Of a stretch of 64,000 nt of DNA, positions 1-8,165 are shown piece after piece; position 1 is the first letter of the stretch; every line of letters begins with the position of its first letter. Under the pieces are notes generated by a model, which had not been told where the DNA came from, did no database searches, and saw nothing but the letters and a program-made list of their open reading frames with translations. Location: positions 124,001-188,000 of the forward strand of contig CAWKIA010000028.1 in the NCBI GenBank assembly GCA_963849635.1, in the 5' to 3' direction. The position numbers and the translations under genes are program-made. Source of the stretch: CAVRUD01 sp963849635. GTDB lineage: Bacteria; Chloroflexota; Chloroflexia; Thermomicrobiales; UBA6265.

Positions 1-266
1 CGTCGTCGCCAGCCTTTGCGCATCAAACTGGTCGGACGTTGGCTCGTCCTGGCTCATGGCCGGTTCCCCGTAAATGTGTTGGATCTTTTCTTCATTTTAG
101 CGCTGACCCGCGTGATACGTCGTTTTCGGATGGAGGAATGGTTCTGGTCGACCAAGGCCGCGCCGCCTTCCTCGTTGGGGGCGGCGCGGCCCTCCACCGA
201 TCTCGATGGCGATGCGCCGGAAACCTGAGGGGAAAGCCGCCGATCAAGCGAACCAGATCGCGTCGC

Positions 267-1634
267 TCAATGCTCCGCGGTGCTCCAGATCGGATTCGAG
301 ATAGCGAGGGCGCTGCCGTAGGGATCCATCACCTGAGCGCGGACGTAGCGTGCCCCGGACGGCACGCCGATCTCCACAGTGACATCGTCCGCCGTGATCG
401 GTTCGGAGGTAAAGCAGCCAGCCTCCGAGAGCAGCATCAGGAGCCCGCCGCCTCCGTCAACGATCCTGACCCGGACGATGTCGTTCGTCGGATGGGAGAG
501 ATACAACTGCGGGCCAACTGGTGAGGCCGAGACGAAGCAGCTGCCCGCCTTCAGCGCAGCGAGCAGCGCATCAACCGAGAGCGGCTCTCGGCCGAGATCG
601 ACCCACGTCGTCGGTTCGCCCAGGCGCGGCACGATGAGCCGGCCGGGATCGGGGCGGAGGTGGTGGGTGTCGCTGCCGCCCAGGGCGATGATGCGCTCAC
701 CCCGGCGGAGATGGTCGTCCCAAACCACCAGCGCCAGCGCGTTGAGCGCCAGCCACGGACCGTTCCACACCTCGATCGCCTGGTAGCCTCTTGCCTCCGG
801 GTACGCCCAAGGTGGGCCAAGCGGCCGGGGATGATTCACGCTGACGAGGGCCCCATCGGCCACCGCCTGCCGCATGATCGAACCGACCTTTGCTCCGTCC
901 GGTTCGCGAAAGTCGTACCAGCGCCTCCCGCCCCAGGCGTTCCAGTGGCCGCCGTACGTCGTGATCTCGACCCCGGGCACGAGGATCGGCAACTCGCTCC
1001 CGGTCGCCGGCGGGTCGTGCGCCAGAACGGCGTTGTGGTCGGTAATTCCGAGGAAATCCAGGCCAGCCGCTGCCGCCGCCGCAAGGACTTCCCCTGGCCA
1101 GGAGTCGCCATCAGAGTGGCGGGTATGGCAATGGAGATCGCCACGGACCCAACCTGTCGCGGCGGCGCGGCGGGTTGGACGAGGTGGAACGGCGAGCGGA
1201 AAAGTCTCGACCTCAGATGGCGAAAGCCCCAGATTGAAGAAGAGTTCGATCCGATAGTCCAGGCCGCGGGGACCGATCTTGTAGGGGCCGAGAAGAACAT
1301 GCCAGACGCCGGCCCCGATCGGCCCTGAACGATAGGGCGGAGTTGCCCAGTCGTCGCTCACCGTGAACGCAAGGAGTTCGCTTCCGCTCCAGCCCCGAAA
1401 CCCGGGTCCACTGCCTTCAGTCCCATGTTCATCGAACAGGCCAATGTCGAGGGTATTCCCACCACTCAGGCTTGGATCGGAGCCGATCCGATCGGTGTAG
1501 GCACAGCGGAGATGAATCTGGCGAACGCCGCTCGGCACGGTGAACGGCACGTGGACGTACCGCCGCTCCTCCCCTGGCCCGAAGCGCCCGGACAGGACGA
1601 GATTCGGGGGCGCATCGTTCGTTGCCGAGTCCAG
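267..1634 (-). CDS. CehA/McbA-type PHP-fold metallohydrolase
   Basis: Predicted metal-dependent hydrolase of the PHP superfamily (CehA/McbA-like). An N-terminal beta-rich region of about 170 residues precedes the PHP domain. The PHP metal-binding motifs appear in order: DLHCHTRHSDG, GITDHN, GVEITT, NHPRP and GGSDTHH. The substrate is unknown; relatives hydrolyse esters and phosphoesters. The reading frame stays open upstream into the neighbouring MMPL gene, but that extension is arginine-rich and unlike a protein. The best start is a CTG at 1634 preceded by GAGAGGAG at an 8-base spacing; a TTG at 1655 is the alternative. It follows the MMPL gene on the same strand, separated by a hairpin, so it may have its own transcript. 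The family call is firm; the start is uncertain. Confidence 0.85.
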   Translation of the reverse strand: MDSATNDAPPNLVLSGRFGPGEERRYVHVPFTVPSGVRQIHLRCAYTDRIGSDPSLSGGNTLDIGLFDEHGTEGSGPGFRGWSGSELLAFTVSDDWATPPYRSGPIGAGVWHVLLGPYKIGPRGLDYRIELFFNLGLSPSEVETFPLAVPPRPTRRAAATGWVRGDLHCHTRHSDGDSWPGEVLAAAAAAGLDFLGITDHNAVLAHDPPATGSELPILVPGVEITTYGGHWNAWGGRRWYDFREPDGAKVGSIMRQAVADGALVSVNHPRPLGPPWAYPEARGYQAIEVWNGPWLALNALALVVWDDHLRRGERIIALGGSDTHHLRPDPGRLIVPRLGEPTTWVDLGREPLSVDALLAALKAGSCFVSASPVGPQLYLSHPTNDIVRVRIVDGGGGLLMLLSEAGCFTSEPITADDVTVEIGVPSGARYVRAQVMDPYGSALAISNPIWSTAEH

Positions 1635-1805
1635 AGATGTTTCTCCTCTCGTCAATGGTCCTATCCCACCGGAGGACGCCGGGCCGAAACGATTTGTCTG
1701 CCCATTGGCGGACGGTCGGGCTATTGCGGCGCTGAGACGCCGTCCGCTGACCCTCGCCCCGCTGACCAGATTGTAGTGGGTCCCGTGCCCTCCCCCTACG
1801 CACGA

Positions 1806-1837
1806 CGACGGGCGACCGCATTTGCGGTCGCCCGTCG
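1806..1837 (-). terminator. 15-bp perfect hairpin after the MMPL gene
   Basis: Arms at 1806-1820 and 1823-1837 are perfectly complementary, with only two bases between them. It lies just after the MMPL stop (1859) and before the start chosen for the PHP hydrolase. There is no T-run on either side, so it may be a weak or Rho-assisted terminator or an attenuating structure rather than a classic intrinsic terminator. Confidence 0.5.
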
Positions 1838-1858
1838 CTTCGTCCAATCTTGATACCG

Positions 1859-4152
1859 CTAGTCGTCCGCCGGAGCGCCCGCCGGCGGCGGCGTGACGTC
1901 TGGCCGAACCGCGCTGCCCTCGATGTGGACGTTCGGCAGCCAGTCGAGCCAGGACGGCAGGTACCAGTTCCAATCCTTCAACAGCGCCATGGCAGACGGC
2001 ACCAGGATCGAGCGGACGATGGTGGCGTCGAGCAAAACCGCGACGCCCAGGCCGAAGCCCATCTGCTGCAAGAAGGTCAGGCTACCGGCCGCGAACCCAC
2101 CGAAGACCGCGACCATGATCAGGGCTGCGCCCGTTATGATCTTGGCCGTCGCCTGCAGGCCCACCGCGACCGACTCGGTATTGTTCTTGGTCTGGTCGTA
2201 GTGCTCCTTGATCCGGCTGAGCAGGAAGACGTGGTAGTCCATCGAAGGCCGAACAGGATCGAGAAGAGGAAGAGCGGCAGCCACGCCTCAATCGCCTCAA
2301 CCTGCTGGAATCCGAACCAGTCCGACATGAAGCCCTTCTGGAAGACAAGAACCAGGAGGCCGTAGGCGGCGCCCACCGAGAGGAGATTCATGATGATCGC
2401 CTTGGCCGCCACGACGATCGAGCGGAAGACGACCAGGAGGAGCAGGAAGCTCAGGCCCAGAACAAAGGCGAAGACGATCGGGGTGTAGGTGTCGCGCATC
2501 TCCAGGAAGTCGACATTGTTCGCGGTGATGCCGGTGACAAGGATCTGCGACGAATCCGGCATCGTCGACTCGATCGGCGGGGCAATGTCGTCACGCAGGA
2601 AGGTGATTGCATCGAGTCCCTCCTGCTCGTCCGGGGCCACCTTCAGCGGCACCGAGATCAGGGCCACCTGGCGGTCTTCGCTTTCGGTGATCGCTGCCTG
2701 CCCGAAGAGCGGCTGGCCGTTTGATTGCGCCGTGCCGAGATCCGCGATCAGCGTATCGATTCCGCTCTGCACGGCTGGGTCATCGAGTGGACCCTCGACC
2801 ACGATCTCGACCGGGGAGATGAGGCCGGCGGAGAAGTCGGTGGCAAGGACTTCATACGCCTTTTTGGACTCTAGTTTGTCTGGCAGCGTAGACGCGCCAC
2901 CGAGTCCGGGCTTGAAGTCGAGATAGGGAAAGGCGCAAAGGAGCAGAAAACCGACCGCAAAGACGAGGCTGATGATGGGGTTGCCCATGACCACCCGGGT
3001 GATCCGGCCCCAGAAGCCCGAGTGAATCGTCTCGTGGTCATAGGCGAACTGCTTTGCCGCCGCTGACTCGTCGTATTTCCGCTTGATGGGCCAGTCGATC
3101 TTGTCGCCCAGGAGGGCGAGGACAGCCGGGATGAGCGTGAGCGTTGCGAAGACCGCCACGATCACGACCAGGATCGCCCCGACCGCGAGGCTCCGGTAAA
3201 TGTTGTTGGGAACCAGGAACATGCCGAGAAGCGCAAAGATGACCGTCAGACCGGAGAACAGAACGGCCCGGCTGGCGGTTGATCCCGAGATTTGGATCGC
3301 ATCCAGTTTGCTGGCGCCACGACGACGCTCTTCGCGGTAGCGCTCGACCGTGAAGAGGGAGTAGTCGATGCCGACTGCAAGGCCGATCATCGTCATCATG
3401 CTGGTCACGAAGAAGGAGAGTTCGCCGACCTGGCTGACGATGGCGGCCAGACCAAAGGCGATGCCGATCGCGATCACCGCCAGGATGACCGGGATAAACG
3501 CCGCAACCACGGCCGCGAACACAATCCCCAGGATGATGAGGGCGATACCGGCTCCAATGCCCTCGCCCCGGGCGATGTCGTCCTCGACGATGGCGTTGAT
3601 CTCTTCGTTAAGGCTGCCGTCGCCGACGGTCATCAGCTCAAAGTCGCCTGCCGCCGCCCGCTGGTCGTCGATGAGGGCCAGGAAATCAGCACCGTGCTCG
3701 ACAGCGTCCTCGAGCGAGCCGACGAGCGTGACCGGAATGATTGTGGTCCGCTTGTCGGCGGAGACGAGCCCGGCCGCCGCGTTCGGATCCTCCCCGTTGA
3801 CCTCGTAGTAGTTCGTCGCGCTGGCAACCATCTCCGGATCGGCCCGGAGGGCGTCGGTGACGGCCTGGACGGTCTGCTGGAAGGCGGCATCATCGACCGT
3901 GGTGGTCTCTGACCGCACGATCACGGTCTCCGTGCCGGACCGCTCTGCCCGGATGCCGTGGTCGGTGAGGAGGTTCCAGCCGCGATCGGATTCGGCGTCG
4001 TTGAGCAGGTTGAAATCCGTCGTCGTCTTCATCGGCGCGACGCCCTGGACGACGCCGAAGATGACGAGCAAGGCGACCCAGACCCCGACCATCCGCCACG
4101 GGTGGAGTGAGCTGATCCGGGCGAGCCGGGCTGTTACGGAAAGTTTCGTCAT
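1859..4152 (-). pseudogene. MMPL/RND-family transporter, single frameshift
   Basis: A large proton-driven RND exporter of the MMPL type (lipid or hydrophobic compound export) in the inner membrane, about 764 residues when the frame is repaired. It has the usual two halves: a first transmembrane helix, a periplasmic loop, five more helices, then the same pattern again. The family's DYSLF motif is seen in the first half and DYHVFLLSRIKE in the second. The frame breaks near 2243: the upstream frame reads SILFGL then nonsense, and the downstream frame resumes at MDYHVF. Adding one base restores SILFGLSMDYHVF. The start is the ATG at 4152, with GGAAAGGGAA upstream. The break in a conserved core motif suggests a sequence error or a recent mutation. 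Confidence 0.85.
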
Positions 4153-4311
4153 ACGTGTTCCCTTTCCATCGCGCTGTCTGTACAGATTGGCAGACACGTT
4201 GATCGTCCAGACTGCCCGAGGACCCGCGCACGACAGAGGCTCCAACCGAACGGCCAGACATTGCTAAAACGGTTCCAGATAGGAGACGTTAGTTGATCCC
4301 AAATTGTGACT

Positions 4312-4340
4312 ATTGTACGTACATCAGCACTCCTTGAAAA
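4312..4340 (-). promoter_or_regulatory. Promoter with overlapping palindromic operator for the MMPL gene
   Basis: On the minus strand a -35-like TTTTCA (4335-4340) is followed after exactly 17 bases by TACAAT (4312-4317). A perfect 10-bp palindrome, TGTACGTACA (4314-4323), overlaps the -10 box, as expected for a repressor site. A second inverted pair, TGTCTG/CAGACA around CTGTACAG (4175-4196), lies in the leader close to the start codon. MMPL exporters are often controlled by TetR-type repressors; no such regulator gene lies next to it, so the partner is unknown. Confidence 0.5.
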
Positions 4341-4431
4341 GTATGGTGAAAGAGTTAGAACAATATAGCTATGGCAAGTAAAACGATGCGCTTCGCCCAG
4401 GATAGGCCGGCGCCCTTGTGCGCCGAAAACA

Positions 4432-4470
4432 GCCGCACCCCGGTCTGGTTACACCAGACCGGGGTGCGGC
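4432..4470 (-). terminator. Intrinsic terminator, 18-bp perfect stem
   Basis: Arms 4432-4449 and 4453-4470 match perfectly with a three-base loop. On the minus strand the stem is followed by TGTTTTC. It lies 117 bases downstream of the stop of the small membrane-protein gene (4588-4845) and should end that transcript. Confidence 0.75.
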
Positions 4471-4587
4471 ATTGACCCCTATGGGTCGTAAAGATGGGGT
4501 GGGTAGGGCCAATCGGTACCGTGCAGATGATGGATTGGACGCCGGCTTGCGAGTCAACCGGACGGTACCGAGATCCCCCGGAGCCTA

Positions 4588-4845
4588 CTAGCGCGGTGGC
4601 CAGACACTCTCGCTGGCGGGGAAGGCGTGCTCGCGGGCGATGGCCTGCTGGATATCGCGCCGTGACCACCGCTGGGTGTCGCCCCAGGGGTACACGGCCT
4701 TTGAAGTAGTTGGGGCAGCATCGGCGCTCGGAGTGGTCAGCACCGGATGGCTGCGACGGCGGGAGGCCGGCCGGGCCGGCTGGGTGGCGACGATCACGCA
4801 CGCCACCGCGATGATGAGCAAGAAGAGCGATAGCAGGTGTTCCAC
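4588..4845 (-). CDS. Small single-pass membrane protein, function unknown
   Basis: An 85-residue protein. Residues 4-20 form one hydrophobic helix (signal anchor), followed by a basic, proline- and arginine-rich linker and a C-terminal part rich in Trp, Arg and Gln (around YPWGDTQRWSRRDIQ). The start is a GTG with GAGGAGGGA six bases upstream, one of the best ribosome binding sites in the window, and a strong terminator follows. No family is recognised. Nothing in the flanks links it to a pathway; it appears to be a one-gene transcript. Confidence 0.65.
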   Translation of the reverse strand: MEHLLSLFLLIIAVACVIVATQPARPASRRRSHPVLTTPSADAAPTTSKAVYPWGDTQRWSRRDIQQAIAREHAFPASESVWPPR

Positions 4846-5280
4846 GTTTGGTCCCTCCTCGACGGATCGGATTGCCGGGTCACGCCGTTTCGACTGGGCT
4901 GGCAGTCGACAATCAATCCGTTTTCCTGGAAGCCGTCATCCGGCGGTCTTTGGCCGTTGGCGAGACGACTTCCTGGTGCCCGTTAGCTTCGACGTTTGGG
5001 AGCCGGTTCCGGTTTCGCCCGGTCTGTTCGACTCCTGGCACTATCTTGCTGGACCGTGCATGAACGCACATCCAGGAGATCACTTATTTGGGTTGCGAAG
5101 TTGGAGGCGGGATTAATTGCGCATAGTCGGTAAGATTACCCATGCTCGATCCGCACGAGGAGCGGACGAGGGCGATGCGGCCCACCGGTGCGATGGCGCG
5201 ACTGATGTTTGAGCGGACCGATGTTCCCGGCGATACGCCGCGGTCCGTCGCCTGACCACCCGTCGAAAGGCCGTGTTTGG
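4846..5280. other. Intergenic region between divergent genes
   Basis: This 435-base stretch separates the small membrane-protein gene (leftward) from the NADH dehydrogenase gene (rightward) and must hold both promoters. No convincing -35/-10 pair, operator or RNA structure could be singled out. Open frames crossing it look like non-coding high-GC frames. Confidence 0.4.
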
Positions 5281-6627
5281 ATGACCGCCCTTGCCACTCG
5301 TGAAGAAGAGACCGCCACGATGGCCCCACCATCGGAAACACTCGTTCCTACAAGCCTGCCTGAGCGCCGCCCAATAATCGCTAAGCCCCACGTCGTGATC
5401 GTCGGCGGTGGTTTTGCGGGGCTGAACGCGGCCAAGGGACTGAAGAACGCGCCGGTGCGCGTCACCCTGGTGGACAGGCGGAACCACCATCTCTTCCAGC
5501 CACTGCTCTACCAGGTGGCGACCGCGGTCGTCTCCCCGGCCGATATCGCCTCGCCGATCCGTGGCATCTTGCGCAAGCAGAAGAATGCCCGAGTCCTGCT
5601 CGCCGATGTCCGCTCGATCGACGTTGAGCGCAAGACCATCCACCTCGACGACGGCGACCTGGACTACGACATCCTGATCCTGGCCGCCGGCGCCAGCCAC
5701 GCCTACTTTGGCCGAGATGAGTGGGCGCCCCTGGCCCCTGGCCTCAAGACCCTCGAGGACGCCCTGGAGATCCGACGCCGGGTCCTGTCCGCGTTCGAAC
5801 TGGCCGAGAGGTCGGACGACCAGGCGGAGCGTGACGCTCTGATGACCTTCGTCGTCGTCGGTGGCGGCCCTACCGGCGTCGAGCTTGCCGGCGCCCTGGC
5901 GGAGATCTCGCGCTACTCCCTGGCCCGCGACTTCAAGAACATTGATCCGACAAAGGCCCGGATCTATCTTCTGGAAGGAGCGGGCCGGATCCTTCTGGCA
6001 TTCCACGAGAAGCTCGCGGCGCGCGCTCAGGTCGATCTCGAGAAGATGGGTGTCACCGTCAAACTGAACTGCCTCGTCACCAACATCGACGAGCGCGGAG
6101 TGACCGCGGGTGGCGAGTTCCTGCCGGCACGTACCGTCATGTGGGCGGCGGGCGTGCAGGCGTCTCCGCTGGCGAAGAGCCTTGGCACCGAACTCGACCG
6201 GGCCGGACGGGTGCTGATCTCGCCCGATCTCACCGTCCCGGGCCACCCCGAGATCATGGTGATCGGTGACCTGGCTGCCGGCAAGGATCAACACGCGAAG
6301 CCGCTCCCCGGAACGGCGCCCGTCGCCATGCAGGAAGGGGCTTGGGCGGCTACGAACGTCACCAGGATGTTAGGCGGGCAGGCTCTTCTGCCGTTCCGGT
6401 ATGTCGATCGCGGCAACATGGCCACCATCGGCCGAAATAAGGCGGTGGCTGACATCCGTGGGTTCCGACTGGTCGGCTTCTTCGCCTGGGCTGCCTGGGC
6501 CCTTATCCACGTCTTCAACCTGATTGGCTTCCGCAATCGCGTCAACGTCTCATTGCACTGGATCTGGTCCTACCTGACCTACTCCCGGGGTGCCCGGCTC
6601 ATCACCGAGGAACGCCCCAGGTCGTAG
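5281..6627 (+). CDS. ndh: Type II NADH dehydrogenase (NDH-2), NAD(P)/FAD oxidoreductase
   Basis: A single-subunit, non-proton-pumping NADH:quinone oxidoreductase at the inner face of the membrane; 448 residues, normal for the family. The FAD-binding motif VGGGFAGLNA is at residues 41-50, and the second, NADH-binding motif VVVGGGPTGVELAG is at about 191-204. MVIGDLAA near residue 340 is the conserved FAD-contacting Asp region. The C-terminus carries hydrophobic and amphipathic segments (AWALIHVFNLIGF, then LHWIWSYLTY), the usual membrane anchor. The ATG at 5281 was chosen because the upstream extension is unlike a protein. It is transcribed alone; the next gene is convergent. It would feed NADH electrons into the quinone pool. 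Confidence 0.9.
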   Translation: MTALATREEETATMAPPSETLVPTSLPERRPIIAKPHVVIVGGGFAGLNAAKGLKNAPVRVTLVDRRNHHLFQPLLYQVATAVVSPADIASPIRGILRKQKNARVLLADVRSIDVERKTIHLDDGDLDYDILILAAGASHAYFGRDEWAPLAPGLKTLEDALEIRRRVLSAFELAERSDDQAERDALMTFVVVGGGPTGVELAGALAEISRYSLARDFKNIDPTKARIYLLEGAGRILLAFHEKLAARAQVDLEKMGVTVKLNCLVTNIDERGVTAGGEFLPARTVMWAAGVQASPLAKSLGTELDRAGRVLISPDLTVPGHPEIMVIGDLAAGKDQHAKPLPGTAPVAMQEGAWAATNVTRMLGGQALLPFRYVDRGNMATIGRNKAVADIRGFRLVGFFAWAAWALIHVFNLIGFRNRVNVSLHWIWSYLTYSRGARLITEERPRS

Positions 6628-6693
6628 GCGGCGGGATGACAACTCCTGAACCCCTCCAAAAAAGTCGCGACGGTCTCGGACAAGACCGGCGGC

Positions 6694-6951
6694 TCAAGAT
6701 TCGTTGCCATACCCGTTGACGAGGGCTTTCCGCAGCGCAACGAGGATCCAATCCAGCGGCTGGTCGATGGCAGCCTCGACCAGCCCTGTCTGAAGATGCC
6801 GCAGTTCAATCCGATGCATGCGTTCTCCGCGCGACGCGTGCCAGAGCCGAACGTAGAACGAGTCGTACTGCCAACCGGTAGTGGAATCCTCGTGCCCATC
6901 GCCGTGTTCGGTGGAGTTGGGGAGCGCATCATCCGGAGCCGGAGGAGTCAT
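6694..6951 (-). CDS. Small conserved-looking protein, function unknown
   Basis: An 85-residue soluble protein. The N-terminal third is acidic and probably disordered. The rest (from about residue 28, GWQYDSFYVRLWHASRGERM) has a balanced composition that looks folded, with alternating strands and a helix ending in LVNGYGNES. The ATG at 6951 has AGGAA seven bases upstream; the longer frame adds unlikely sequence. It lies 130 bases downstream of the cupredoxin gene on the same strand and may be co-transcribed with it and the SARP regulator. No family is recognised. Confidence 0.55.
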   Translation of the reverse strand: MTPPAPDDALPNSTEHGDGHEDSTTGWQYDSFYVRLWHASRGERMHRIELRHLQTGLVEAAIDQPLDWILVALRKALVNGYGNES

Positions 6952-7081
6952 GGGACATTTCCTAGTGGTGCTCGATTCGCGGACACCCCTGGCGAGAAAC
7001 GCGTCGGAAGGCGACGCCATCCGTCCCGCCGCCCGGCCACGCTCGGTGCCAGGCCGCGGGACGGACTGTTGGAGGAGAGTG

Positions 7082-8083
7082 CTACTCGACCGTGAACTGA
7101 GTTGCCATGCCAAGGTTGTAATGAGGCGCGCCCGCCTCTGTCTCGACATCGCAGACCAGGAAATATGTACCTGGGGTGAGGCCGATGATGCCGAGCTCAC
7201 CCGACTGCCCCGGTTCGAGATAGACCACGCCGAAGACGCCGGTCGGCTCTCCAGCCTCGTCGCCGTCGATGATCTCTTCGGAAGTTGTCCCCTCCGGAAA
7301 GGTCACGACCACTGCGACATGGGCAGAGCCGCTGCTTGCATTGGTAACCCGAAAGATGAGTGGTTGGTCTGCCGGCAGCGTCGTCTGGTCGAGGACGAAG
7401 GCAAAGTCAACCATGGTCACCTCGACCGTCAGCGCTCCGGGTAGGGCGTCCGCGGGCAATGGAATCCCGATGATGTTGTCGATCTTGAGCAGTCCGTCCT
7501 CCGGCACGAAGAACCAGCGTTCGCTCACGACCGTGTTCGGGCCGGCGTAGAAACCGCTCCAGACGAAGTCGATACTGGCCGAACCATCGGGGTAGGTCTG
7601 GACATTGTCGAGGCTGCGAACCTCGAAGGGGCCAACTCCCTCGAATGTTGCCGGCACGTCGTAGACCGTCGGTACGTCGATGTAGTCACGAATAAAGCGG
7701 CCGGACATCAACGCGGCGGCCGCTTGGTACTCGCCGCCGTTGATACAGGCAATCAGGTTTGCCGTTGCCGCCGACACCGCGTTGCTCGTCGCCGCGTCGG
7801 CAGGTGTGCCGACCGGAAGAGCGACTTCAGCGGTAGGGGAATTCTCCGATTCTGCCGCAGAGTCGGGCGTCGCCGCGTTGTCGTGATCTTCGCCTTCGCC
7901 CACCGCGTCCGGCGTGGCGTCGGACAACGGAGTCGGTGTCCCCGGTTGCAGGTCCGGCGCAACGCAGTCGCCAGCAGGCGTTCCTTCTTGCGCGGCCGTG
8001 GGGGCCAATCCGACGACCGAGACGAGGCTGAAAATGGCGAATAGGATGAGGATCAGGTGGCCGGGTCTCCAAGTGTGTCGCAT
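7082..8083 (-). CDS. Secreted cupredoxin-domain protein
   Basis: A 333-residue exported protein. Residues 1-32 are a signal peptide (hydrophobic core LILILFAIFSLVSVVGL, cleavage near TAAQ). A long Thr/Pro/Ala/Asp-rich disordered linker follows to about residue 90. A middle domain (about 95-215) resembles the NTF2-like domains of secreted proteins. The C-terminal domain (about 220-333) is cupredoxin-like, with possible type-1 copper ligands: His in SGSAHVAVV, then Cys in YFLVCDV and His and Met in PHYNLGM. The ATG at 8083 has GGAGGG upstream. The SARP gene upstream starts at 11366 and ends at 8166, so this gene may follow it on one transcript. It is likely an extracytoplasmic electron-transfer or copper-binding protein; its partner is unknown. 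Confidence 0.8.
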   Translation of the reverse strand: MRHTWRPGHLILILFAIFSLVSVVGLAPTAAQEGTPAGDCVAPDLQPGTPTPLSDATPDAVGEGEDHDNAATPDSAAESENSPTAEVALPVGTPADAATSNAVSAATANLIACINGGEYQAAAALMSGRFIRDYIDVPTVYDVPATFEGVGPFEVRSLDNVQTYPDGSASIDFVWSGFYAGPNTVVSERWFFVPEDGLLKIDNIIGIPLPADALPGALTVEVTMVDFAFVLDQTTLPADQPLIFRVTNASSGSAHVAVVVTFPEGTTSEEIIDGDEAGEPTGVFGVVYLEPGQSGELGIIGLTPGTYFLVCDVETEAGAPHYNLGMATQFTVE

Positions 8084-8165
8084 GTCGCGCCCTCCGTGGA
8101 TTCGCGGTCGCATCAGCAGCGACCCCGTGCCCACGGTTCTAGCGAACGGACCTTCGGGAAATCTT

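Noticed and set aside
16..524. Plus-strand ORFs at the left edge
   Set aside because: They are Arg/Pro-rich, overlap the end of the PHP hydrolase on the other strand, and show no domain.
4315..4700. Small ORFs in the 4.3-4.8 kb region on the plus strand and in the third minus frame
   Set aside because: They overlap the terminator hairpin or run antisense to the 85-residue gene, and their composition is not protein-like.
5113..6294. Long minus-strand ORF antisense to the NADH dehydrogenase
   Set aside because: It is the codon-aligned complement of a clear protein gene, with His/Arg/Gly-rich content typical of shadow frames.
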